DNA of 64,000 nt from Roseivirga sp. (GTDB taxonomy: Bacteria > Bacteroidota > Bacteroidia > Cytophagales > Cyclobacteriaceae), in contig JAAWWF010000004.1 of the NCBI GenBank assembly GCA_021404565.1, positions 248,001 to 312,000 of the forward strand. Direction: 5' to 3'. Below the pieces are notes generated by a model. The model saw nothing but the letters and a program-made list of their open reading frames with translations. It did not search any database and had not been told where the DNA came from. Positions 26,082-33,562 of the stretch are shown piece after piece; the stretch's first letter is position 1, and each line of letters opens with the position of its first letter. Both the position numbers and the translations under genes were made by a program.

Positions 26082-26723
26082 TTATTTGACCAGTGCCTTA
26101 GCCATATCTGAGAGCCTGAAAAGCGTCTCAAACCAGACCTCTACATGGTTCGGTAGGTTTTCGATGCTTCCGCGAAAGTCATAATCTTCTCTGTCATCAT
26201 GGAACTTAGTTTGGCCATTTTTGACAGATTCCATTAGGAAAGTGAGAAAGTCTTCAAAACTATTGGCCAATACGATTAGTGGATCAGAATCGCCAAAAGC
26301 AATATAAACTACCTGACCTTTTACGCCATTAACGTCAGGTTCGAAATCAAAACAGAAATAATTTCCTGTACCATCATGAGCAAAGGGGAGCCTGTTTTTA
26401 CCCACCAGTGTGGCAAAAGCGCGTCCGGGCTGTTCTAATTTGGGTTGATAACCTCCCACATCCTGATCATCTTTCATAAATAGATACTGTCTCTCCACTT
26501 CGGTTAAGGACATAAACCCATAGTTCAGAATTCCGAAATATTTTTTTTCTCCATTATACCTGGAGAGTAACTCTTTATAAGATTCTGGCAGACTGTTTCC
26601 AGTCATTTCTTCCAACTTAATGATCTCCGCAGCCCGGGCAGGGGGATTCATAAAGTCTTCTAAATCAGCTAATTTGGACTTATAAGTAGCAATATAAAGG
26701 TCGATTAAGTCAGTGGAAGACAT
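26082..26723 (-). CDS. SMI1/KNR4-family protein, possibly with a signal peptide if translation begins upstream
   Basis: From the ATG at 26723 the product is 213 residues and fits SMI1/KNR4: LEEMTGNSLPESYKELLSRYNG, FMSLTEVERQ, LPFAHDGTGNYFCFDF and VYIAFGDSDPLIVLANSFEDFL. The family occurs as immunity proteins to polymorphic toxins and as general partners. The frame stays open upstream to about 26830 and encodes LNAIRTIFLFCVASLFASSL, a convincing signal peptide. The best start for that form would be CTG at 26810; no ATG, GTG or TTG is in phase. Either the gene uses a non-standard start or its start codon has mutated. The divergent neighbour is an exported serine hydrolase gene. Confidence 0.83.
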   Translation of the reverse strand: MSSTDLIDLYIATYKSKLADLEDFMNPPARAAEIIKLEEMTGNSLPESYKELLSRYNGEKKYFGILNYGFMSLTEVERQYLFMKDDQDVGGYQPKLEQPGRAFATLVGKNRLPFAHDGTGNYFCFDFEPDVNGVKGQVVYIAFGDSDPLIVLANSFEDFLTFLMESVKNGQTKFHDDREDYDFRGSIENLPNHVEVWFETLFRLSDMAKALVK

Positions 26724-27048
26724 CTTATCAGGTTGTAAACTTTGTGATTTTAAACTGGAGGCAAATAGTGAAGCAACACAAAACAGAAATATGGTACGTA
26801 TCGCGTTCAGAGGCTTATAGTTTTCTGGATTTCAGCGTATAGCCGTCATTTGCTTAGCAATATAAATGAATTCTGACGCTAACAGCTGATCTGCCAGCCT
26901 TTTCCTCTGCCAAGGAATTCTCCGTGACGAGTCCAGTAGATGACATTCGTAATTGCTCATACCACCTCCACCATTACCAGTGATACCACCGACAAAACAG
27001 CACTTGTAAAATTTGAACATTCTCTCTATCTCGGTCAAAAATCATACT

Positions 27049-28197
27049 ATGAAGCACCTCAGTATATTGCTGCTCTTTGGAGTCCTTTTTACCGGACAGC
27101 AGCTCTTCAGCCAGACCTATTACCCACCCAGAGGCCAATGGGAGACACGCAGTCCGCAATCTCAGGGGCTTAATGCGATCAAACTTGCAGAAGCAGTCCA
27201 GTTCGCTGAAGACAATGAATACTCCGGATCAAAAGACTCAAAAATTGCCTCTCTCCAGGGGTTCAGAAGAGAACCATATCACGATGTATTGGGGCCTATG
27301 CGCGATCGTGGCGGACCAGCAGGGGTAATTATTAAGGGAGGCTATATTGTTGCTCAATGGGGCGATGTGGACAGGGTAGATATGACACACTCAGTCACCA
27401 AAAGTTATCTGTCTACCGTGGCCGGCCTGGCAATAGACAAGGGCCTGATCAGAAGCGTTCATGACAAAACAGGCGATTATGTCTGGGATGGCACTTTCGA
27501 TGGTCAGCATAACAGTAAGGTCACCTGGGAAATGCTTTTAAATCAGTCCTCAGCCTGGTCGGGAGAACTATTCGGGCTTAAAGACTGGGCCGATCGACCA
27601 CCAAGAGAGGGCGGTATTGATGACTGGAGATTCAAAAAACCGGTAGAACCCGGCACTGTGATGGAATATAATGATGTGCGTGTCAATGTCCTCGCTTATT
27701 CGCTCCTGCAGGTGTGGCGCAAACCTTTGCCTATGGTACTCAAAGAGCATGTGATGGACCCCATTGGGGCATCAACTACATGGCGTTGGTACGGTTATGA
27801 TCATGCCTGGGTCAACATTGATGGTATTAAAATGCAGTCGGTAACCGGTGGAGGACACTCCGGTGGTGGTGTATTTATCAGTGCAATGGATCATGCCCGT
27901 TTCGGTCTGCTGTTCTTAAATAATGGCAAATGGAACGATGAACAAATCATCTCTCAAGATTGGGTAGAAGCCGTCCAGGTTTCATCTGAGCCAAACCCCA
28001 GCTACGGCTATATGTGGTGGCTCAACCGGGGCAGACGTAAATGGAGAGGAGTAGAGGACGAAAGTATCTACTTCGGAGCCGGTTTTGGAGGTAATTTTGT
28101 GGTGGTCGATAAAACGAACGATATGGTGATTGTAACCCGCTGGCTGGAGCCTAATAAAATAGGAGAGATGGTTAAGCGTGTTCAGGAAAGCCTTTAA
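27049..28197 (+). CDS. Exported serine hydrolase, beta-lactamase/class C PBP-like
   Basis: About 382 residues from the ATG at 27049 (MKHLSILLLFGVLFTGQQLF), a signal peptide; an upstream alternative start at 27013 would bury it. The nucleophile motif SxxK is seen as HSVTKSYLS, the second motif YxN as MEYNDVRVN, and a glycine-rich third-motif region as TGGGHSGGGVF. These are the signatures of serine beta-lactamase-fold hydrolases (esterases, D-aminopeptidases and penicillin-binding relatives). The substrate is unknown. The next gene, a lipoprotein metallo-hydrolase, begins 7 bp after the stop, so three exported hydrolases may form one operon. Confidence 0.88.
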   Translation: MKHLSILLLFGVLFTGQQLFSQTYYPPRGQWETRSPQSQGLNAIKLAEAVQFAEDNEYSGSKDSKIASLQGFRREPYHDVLGPMRDRGGPAGVIIKGGYIVAQWGDVDRVDMTHSVTKSYLSTVAGLAIDKGLIRSVHDKTGDYVWDGTFDGQHNSKVTWEMLLNQSSAWSGELFGLKDWADRPPREGGIDDWRFKKPVEPGTVMEYNDVRVNVLAYSLLQVWRKPLPMVLKEHVMDPIGASTTWRWYGYDHAWVNIDGIKMQSVTGGGHSGGGVFISAMDHARFGLLFLNNGKWNDEQIISQDWVEAVQVSSEPNPSYGYMWWLNRGRRKWRGVEDESIYFGAGFGGNFVVVDKTNDMVIVTRWLEPNKIGEMVKRVQESL

Positions 28198-28204
28198 TTG
28201 CATT

Positions 28205-29062
28205 ATGAAATCTATCAAAACACTATCGGCTATTGGTTTTATAGCTTTAATGTTCCTCTCTGCCTGTGGAACAAAAAGTACGGACAATAAGAAAGAAGTA
28301 GAGAAAGAAGAACCAGGGCTACAGGTATATGCCTTTGAGGTTGGAGATATCCTGGTGAAAGATATTTCACTTTTTAATGCCGGAGTAGATGCTGGTCAGT
28401 CCAAGCAGTTTACCAATACAGCCTACCTGATCAGGCACCCTAAAGGTGACCTCATTTGGGACACCGGCCTGCCTGATGCACTGGCAGAAGCCGCTGATGG
28501 CAATGATTCCCCTGGTTTTTTGATGAAGATGCCCAAAACCCTGAGCAGCCAACTGCAGGGAATTGGCTACAATGCAGCTGATGTAGATTTTATCGCAGTA
28601 TCGCACTTGCATGGTGATCATATAGGCAATATGAACCTCTTTACAGGAGCCACGGTGTTACTTCAGGAAGAAGAGTATGCTGGTTTGTTTGAAGGTGCAC
28701 AGCCGAACCCTGCAGTAGCATCGCTGATAAATAATGAAGCCATTAAGCTCAAGGGAGATCATGATGTATTCGGAGATAGCTCTGTGGTGATCATGCGAGC
28801 ACCTGGTCATACAGCCGGACATCAGGTACTATTTCTGGATCTTCCCGAAACCGGACCGGTCTTGCTATCTGGAGACCTTTGGCACTTTTCTAAAAACAGA
28901 GAGCTGAGAGGTGTACCACAATTTAATGTCGATGTAGATGCCACCCTGGCCTCAATGGACAAGGTAGAGGCTTTTCTCAAAGAGAAGAACGCGACCCTGT
29001 GGATTCAGCATGATTATGACCAGCAACAGGGGATACCGCATGCTCCCGAAGTGATCAAATAA
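28205..29062 (+). CDS. Lipoprotein metallo-beta-lactamase-fold hydrolase, N-acyl homoserine lactonase-like
   Basis: About 285 residues from the ATG at 28205. The lipoprotein signal MKSIKTLSAIGFIALMFLSAC has its lipobox cysteine at residue 21. The metal-binding motif is VSHLHGDHIGN (HxHxDH). Further ligands are in APGHTAGHQVLF and LSGDLWHFS, with a terminal WIQHD. The layout (YLIRHPKGDLIWDTGLPDAL at the N-terminal strand) matches the AHL-lactonase family of MBL proteins, which open lactone rings. Lipid anchoring would place it in the envelope. It is followed 7 bp later by a close paralog, a tandem duplication. Confidence 0.88.
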   Translation: MKSIKTLSAIGFIALMFLSACGTKSTDNKKEVEKEEPGLQVYAFEVGDILVKDISLFNAGVDAGQSKQFTNTAYLIRHPKGDLIWDTGLPDALAEAADGNDSPGFLMKMPKTLSSQLQGIGYNAADVDFIAVSHLHGDHIGNMNLFTGATVLLQEEEYAGLFEGAQPNPAVASLINNEAIKLKGDHDVFGDSSVVIMRAPGHTAGHQVLFLDLPETGPVLLSGDLWHFSKNRELRGVPQFNVDVDATLASMDKVEAFLKEKNATLWIQHDYDQQQGIPHAPEVIK

Positions 29063-29069
29063 AACGCGA

Positions 29070-29918
29070 ATGAATCGAAAATTTTCCTGGACAGTTGCTC
29101 TGCTGATCATGCTACTGGGCTCTGGCTGTACTGGCAAAAAGTCAGATAAGTCCAAAGAGCAAGACATAGCCTCTCTGGAAATGTACGTATTTGATGTGGG
29201 CAAAATCCAGGTCAATGATATTTCACAGCTCAATGGAGGTGAGGAGGTCAAGGCGCCTGTATACTTCACAAACACCGCTTTCTTAATCAGGCATCCCAAA
29301 GGAGACCTTATCTGGGATACTGGTTTTGCAGACTCGGTGGTAAATCATCCCATGGGAGAGGTGACTTCTCCATACTATTCCACCATGGAAAAGACGCTCA
29401 GCAGCCAGCTGGATGAAATCGGGGTTGGTCCTGACAATGTGAAATACCTGGCCGTTTCTCATAAACACCCCGACCATAGTGGTAACATGAGCCTGTTCTC
29501 AGAGTCAACTATCATTCTTCAGGAAGCAGAGTATCAGGCCCTTTTTGAAAGTGAGACACCCGGTATTGTGCTGGAAGGCTTGGATGACAATGAGTTTATT
29601 AAGCTTGATGGAGAGTTGGATGTATTTTGCGATGGTACAGTGGTAGTAATTCCCACCCCGGGGCATACCGAAGGGCATCAGGTACTGTTTGTGAATTTAC
29701 CCGAAACCGGCCCGATTATATTGTCTGGTGACCTTTGGCTTTTTAATACGGGAGTCAGGTCACAAGCCGTTCCGCTTTTTAATGAGAATGTGGCAGAAAC
29801 ATCAGCCTCATGGGAAAAGGTCCAGGCACTCCTTCGTGAAAAGAAAGCCACATTGTGGGTTCAGCATGATAGTGAGCAAATGCTCGCCATTCCTCATTCA
29901 CCCAAAGCCCTGCATTAG
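29070..29918 (+). CDS. Second lipoprotein lactonase-like metallo-hydrolase (tandem paralog)
   Basis: The protein is 282 residues. The lipoprotein signal MNRKFSWTVALLIMLLGSGC has its cysteine at residue 20. It is colinear with the preceding protein, sharing FLIRHPKGDLIWDTGF, TLSSQL, TPGHTEGHQVLF, LSGDLW and WVQHD. The metal motif is VSHKHPDHSGN, still HxHxDH, but the residues between the ligands differ (KHPDH versus LHGDH), which may alter substrate or metal preference. Gene duplication followed by divergence is the simplest reading. The stop codon is followed by a short T9SS-tail-like fragment. Confidence 0.88.
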   Translation: MNRKFSWTVALLIMLLGSGCTGKKSDKSKEQDIASLEMYVFDVGKIQVNDISQLNGGEEVKAPVYFTNTAFLIRHPKGDLIWDTGFADSVVNHPMGEVTSPYYSTMEKTLSSQLDEIGVGPDNVKYLAVSHKHPDHSGNMSLFSESTIILQEAEYQALFESETPGIVLEGLDDNEFIKLDGELDVFCDGTVVVIPTPGHTEGHQVLFVNLPETGPIILSGDLWLFNTGVRSQAVPLFNENVAETSASWEKVQALLREKKATLWVQHDSEQMLAIPHSPKALH

Positions 29919-30189
29919 GCCTTTGGGAAGGGTACCTCCACGAATACCACTTACGCTGGATATAAAAGTGATGAACTCCAACATTGAGCGAATCCATATT
30001 ACAGATATCAGAGGTATCTCTGACCTGACCCTGGAACATACTCGGATAGCCGGGAAAGCTCAAATAGAACTGGACCTGAGTAAAGTCAGCAAGGGTATAA
30101 AGCCTATTCGCTTTGTACTAAAAGACGGTCATCAGATTACCAGAAGTGGTCCTGTCGCAATAAAACAACTCAAAGTGAGTGTATTATAG
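29919..30189 (+). pseudogene. Short fragment resembling a T9SS C-terminal sorting domain
   Basis: One frame gives RIPLTLDIKVMNSNIERIHI, then TDIRGISDLTL, ELDLSKVSKGIKPIRFVL and KDGHQITRSG. That is the spacing of a type A T9SS sorting domain (NP..LxI, beta strand, DxxG, DLSxLxxGxY, FVRK). There is no start codon or parent protein in front, and the canonical YPNP is degraded to PPRIP. The first ATG in this frame is 29971 and gives 72 residues. I read it as the stub of a deleted gene between the lactonase paralogs and OmpA. Its stop codon overlaps the convergent OmpA stop. It could also be a functional orphan small protein. Confidence 0.35.
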
Positions 30190-30846
30190 CTGCCCCCTCT
30201 TAGCCAACCTTTTCATTTTATCATTAGCAAAAATCGCAATCTCAACCCTGCGATTCTTCATTCGTCCGTTGGAGGTATTGTTATCCGTTACGGGCTGACT
30301 TTCACCATAACCTACCTTGGTCAATCTGGTGGCAGGAATTCCGGTACCCAGCAGGTAATTGGCTACTGAGGTTGCTCTACGTTCGCTCAAAGCTTGGTTG
30401 TGGTCATCGCTGCCCGTGCTATCTGTATGGCCTTCGATCAGGATGTTAGTGTCTTCGTATTTTTGAAGTGTATTCGCCAGCTCTGCAAGATTTGACTGAG
30501 TTGTGGCATTGAGAATGGACTTATCAGAGGCAAACATAAGCCCTGAATCAAAGGTGATTTTAATACCTTCTCCAATTCGCTCAACGGTGGCTCCATTTAA
30601 ATCTCTTCTGAGCTCTTCGGCCTGTTTATCCATTTTTCTACCTATCAGAGCACCCGCTGTACCTCCGATAGCAGCTCCTATAATAATACCCGTGGCGGTA
30701 TTGTCTTTACCGGCTATTACACCTCCCAATGCGCCACCGGCTACGCCACCAATGACGCCTCCTTTTACGGCATTGCTCGTTTGGCAACCTGAGATGAGAA
30801 TAGTGACAAGGGTAAGTAGTAAAATCTGTTTAAGTGAACGTCTCAT
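30184..30846 (-). CDS. OmpA-family lipoprotein with glycine-zipper segment
   Basis: About 220 residues from the ATG at 30846. The lipoprotein signal MRRSLKQILLLTLVTILISGC ends at a lipobox cysteine. Residues ~27-70 are a glycine-zipper region (GGVIGGVAGGALGGVIAGKD, IIIGAAIGGTAGALIG). The C-terminal ~110 residues are an OmpA peptidoglycan-binding domain: ITFDSGLMFASDKS, ILIEGHTDSTGSDDHNQALS, RRATSVANYL, KVGYGESQPV and NRRVEIAI. It should anchor the outer membrane to peptidoglycan. An extended frame upstream of 30846 has no signal and is rejected. It is transcribed alone. Confidence 0.92.
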   Translation of the reverse strand: MRRSLKQILLLTLVTILISGCQTSNAVKGGVIGGVAGGALGGVIAGKDNTATGIIIGAAIGGTAGALIGRKMDKQAEELRRDLNGATVERIGEGIKITFDSGLMFASDKSILNATTQSNLAELANTLQKYEDTNILIEGHTDSTGSDDHNQALSERRATSVANYLLGTGIPATRLTKVGYGESQPVTDNNTSNGRMKNRRVEIAIFANDKMKRLAKRGQL

Positions 30847-31029
30847 GTGTGAAAGATTGGATGTCGCGAAGATAAAATCAAAAGCGATGCCAACGCATCT
30901 TTCAGGCCTAAAATGTGTGATAAATGCGGGAGTCACGAATATGTTGTCTCAATGCTGGAAACATATTCTCAAATTTGACCTGCCCATGGGGAGTTTTGAG
31001 GATACAAAAGCTTATTTTCGGTTTTCCAG

Positions 31030-32337
31030 ATGTCACAACGTCAGCTTTTTTCAACTCGGTTAGGAGCCATACTTTCTATGGTGGGTGTATCTGTGGGTTT
31101 GGGTAATGTCTGGCGTTTTCCATACATGATGGGGCAGAATGGGGGCAGTGCTTTTCTCTTCGTTTATCTACTCTTTACGATCCTGCTGGCCATACCCGCC
31201 CTTATGAGTGAGCTGGCTTTGGGACGTGAAATGCGCCAGGGCCCATTAGGCACTTTTACGCGCACGCTGGGACCGGTTTGGGGCAGGTTGGTAGGTTATC
31301 TGCTGCTGATTACCGTGCTGGTAGCCGACTCTTACTACCTGGTAGTAATAGGTAATGTAGCCTACACTACATTCTTCTCCATAACGGTAGGTTTCGGACC
31401 AGAGACTACTGCATCTTACAGTACAGGCTTAGGGAATGGTACCCTTCAAATGCTCATCACGTTTGGTATCCTGTTGATCAGCTTATATGTAATTCACCTT
31501 GGTCTCAGAAAAGGGATCGAGCGGAGCAGCCGCTTTATTGTGCCTTTCTTTCTGGTAGTAATTATCTATCTGATTATCAATACACTGACGATTGAAGGAG
31601 TGGGGCAGAAGCTCACCGAGTTTCTCACTCCCAATTGGTCAGAATTGAATATGGATGTGGTCTTTGCTGGCTTGGGGCAGGCTTTCTTTTCTCTCGGATT
31701 GGGAGGTACCTTTCTGCTCGTTTATGGCAGCTATATGAAAAACGATCAGGACATTCCCAAAGTGGCTGTTTCTACCGGCTTTGGCGATATGGCCTCTGCC
31801 TTATTTGCTTCCTTGTTTATCATCCCGGCCATTTTGGTTTTCAACCTGGACATGACCAGCGGCCCTCAGCTGATCTTCAATACCTTACCAGAGCTTTTTG
31901 CACAAATGCCCTTCGGCAGAGTAGCCGGGAGCTTGTTTTTACTGGCACTGACCGGAATCGCCTTTTTATCCAACCTGGCAGCACTGGAAGTATTTGCCAA
32001 TGCCCTATCTGAACCAGGCTATACCAGGCTCAACCGAGCACAGATTATCCTTTTAATCGGAGTCATTGAGGCGGTTTTGATTGTTCCCAGTGCACTCAAT
32101 CCGGATTTGATCGGGGTATTGGATATGATTTTTGGCTCAGGTATGCAAACGCTGGGCAGCGCTATCAGTATTATCGCCCTTGCCTGGTTTATCAAAAAGA
32201 AAACAGCATTGAAGCAGATCTTCGGTGACAGGGCAGCAGGCAGGTTGCCGCGTGCATATTTTTTCTTGGTCAAATGGGTCATTCCTGCCATCTTGTTAGT
32301 GATACTCATAAGCTACATTTACACCACAATCATTTAA
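31030..32337 (+). CDS. Neurotransmitter:sodium symporter (NSS/SNF) family transporter
   Basis: The protein is 435 residues with about 11 hydrophobic helices. The first helix has the NSS signature FSTRLGAILSMVGVSVGLGN followed by VWRFPYMMGQNGGSAF, which forms the Na+ and substrate site in LeuT-like proteins. Further conserved parts include GLGQAFFSLGLGGTFLLVYG in helix 6 and IALAWF near the C-terminus. It should import an amino acid or amine with Na+. The start is the ATG at 31030. The oxygenase gene starts 3 bp after its stop, a strong operon sign, so its substrate could feed that enzyme. Confidence 0.92.
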   Translation: MSQRQLFSTRLGAILSMVGVSVGLGNVWRFPYMMGQNGGSAFLFVYLLFTILLAIPALMSELALGREMRQGPLGTFTRTLGPVWGRLVGYLLLITVLVADSYYLVVIGNVAYTTFFSITVGFGPETTASYSTGLGNGTLQMLITFGILLISLYVIHLGLRKGIERSSRFIVPFFLVVIIYLIINTLTIEGVGQKLTEFLTPNWSELNMDVVFAGLGQAFFSLGLGGTFLLVYGSYMKNDQDIPKVAVSTGFGDMASALFASLFIIPAILVFNLDMTSGPQLIFNTLPELFAQMPFGRVAGSLFLLALTGIAFLSNLAALEVFANALSEPGYTRLNRAQIILLIGVIEAVLIVPSALNPDLIGVLDMIFGSGMQTLGSAISIIALAWFIKKKTALKQIFGDRAAGRLPRAYFFLVKWVIPAILLVILISYIYTTII

Positions 32338-32340
32338 GAA

Positions 32341-33420
32341 ATGGAGTCGTCAAAAGAACACGGCATAGAAGCCGTTAATCAGGAATTCAAGCGATACGAG
32401 CAGGTAGAAAAAGACCAGACCTATAACCTTGCCGAGAAAGAGGAAGAAGACCAGTTTGACGATGGCTATGTGATAGAAACCTGCGACCTGAGGGACTTCT
32501 TTGCAGGTGATGAAGCCAGGAAGAAGGCCTTTGCAGACAAGCTCGGCAGGGCCATGGAGGGAATCGGTTTTGTAGTGCTGACAGGCCACGGTATTGATCA
32601 GGCGATGTACGATGAGGCTGAGGAAAAAACCCGTCAGGTATTTGAAGAAATGACCCTGGAAGAGCGTATGCCCTTTGAAGCGCAGCGTCACGGTTCTGTA
32701 AATCAGGGTTATTTCCCTATTAAAGAAACTACCATCATACATCCTGATCTGGTAGAGGGTTGGGTATTCTGTCGCAGAGCCTTTGATCTGCCCGGTAACA
32801 GAAACGCGAATTATAAGGAGAGTGATTTCTGGCCAAAGCCTGGCTATGAGCCTTTCTTCAGGTCATTGGTACAAGAGCATGAAAAGCTGATTCTACCCAT
32901 TATGCAAAGTATTCTCAGCTACCTTGGCTGCGATCCCCATGCCTATGATCAAAAGCTCACCCATACCAATTTCGGTTTCAGGCTCAACTACTATCCCCCG
33001 GTTGCACAGGCTGATGATGCCTCAGGAGCAGGCCGCATGCTTGGTCACGAAGATGTAGATTTATTTACCATTCTACCATCTTCAGCAGTAGAAGGCCTAC
33101 AGGTTCTGAACCGTAAAAACATGAAGTGGATCAGACTCAATCCGCCTAAAGGAAGCATTATTCTCAACACGGGAGATTATATGCAGCGCATCACTAACGA
33201 TCGGCTCCCGTCTACTACGCACAGGGTAAGCAAACCTACCAGCAAGGGGATGTATGGAAAACCTCGTATCAGCGTGCCTATGGCAGTGTATGTATGGGAA
33301 GAGGAAATACTGGAGGTGCTGCCCTGCTGTGGTGCCGCTAAATACGAGCCCATCAAGGCCGAAACCTTCCACACCCGTATCACCAGTAAGTATTATGGTG
33401 ATGACTATTCTGATGACTGA
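32341..33420 (+). CDS. 2-oxoglutarate/Fe(II) oxygenase, isopenicillin-N-synthase-like
   Basis: The protein is 359 residues, typical of the plant-type 2OG oxygenase/IPNS superfamily. An N-terminal non-haem dioxygenase region (FADKLGRAMEGIGFVVLTGH) precedes the double-stranded beta-helix core. That core has the iron ligands HED (LGHEDVDLFT) and the distal His in STTHRVSKPT, plus the 2OG-binding RxS as RISVPM. The N-terminal ~30 residues are charged and Glu-rich. The substrate cannot be named. It begins 3 bp after the NSS transporter stop, so both genes likely handle one imported compound. A 15-bp-arm hairpin follows in the gap to the CRTAC1-like gene. Confidence 0.9.
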   Translation: MESSKEHGIEAVNQEFKRYEQVEKDQTYNLAEKEEEDQFDDGYVIETCDLRDFFAGDEARKKAFADKLGRAMEGIGFVVLTGHGIDQAMYDEAEEKTRQVFEEMTLEERMPFEAQRHGSVNQGYFPIKETTIIHPDLVEGWVFCRRAFDLPGNRNANYKESDFWPKPGYEPFFRSLVQEHEKLILPIMQSILSYLGCDPHAYDQKLTHTNFGFRLNYYPPVAQADDASGAGRMLGHEDVDLFTILPSSAVEGLQVLNRKNMKWIRLNPPKGSIILNTGDYMQRITNDRLPSTTHRVSKPTSKGMYGKPRISVPMAVYVWEEEILEVLPCCGAAKYEPIKAETFHTRITSKYYGDDYSDD

Positions 33421-33467
33421 TTAGATCAGCTTCAACTCGGTTCTTGATAACCCTCTTCCGGGATTCC

Positions 33468-33500
33468 ATTGGTCAGACCACTCAAAGTGGTTCGACCAAT
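33468..33500. repeat. Hairpin (inverted repeat) between the oxygenase and CRTAC1-like genes
   Basis: ATTGGTCAGACCACT (33468-33482) pairs with AGTGGTTCGACCAAT (33486-33500) around a 3-nt loop, with one mismatch and one wobble in 15 positions. No T-run follows. It may be an mRNA-end hairpin for the transporter/oxygenase operon or an operator for the downstream gene, which starts at 33563. Confidence 0.5.
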
Positions 33501-33562
33501 AGGGAACTGTAATGCTAACGTTTGCATAGCCAAAATGCCATAAGGTATCTACCTTTGGAGTA

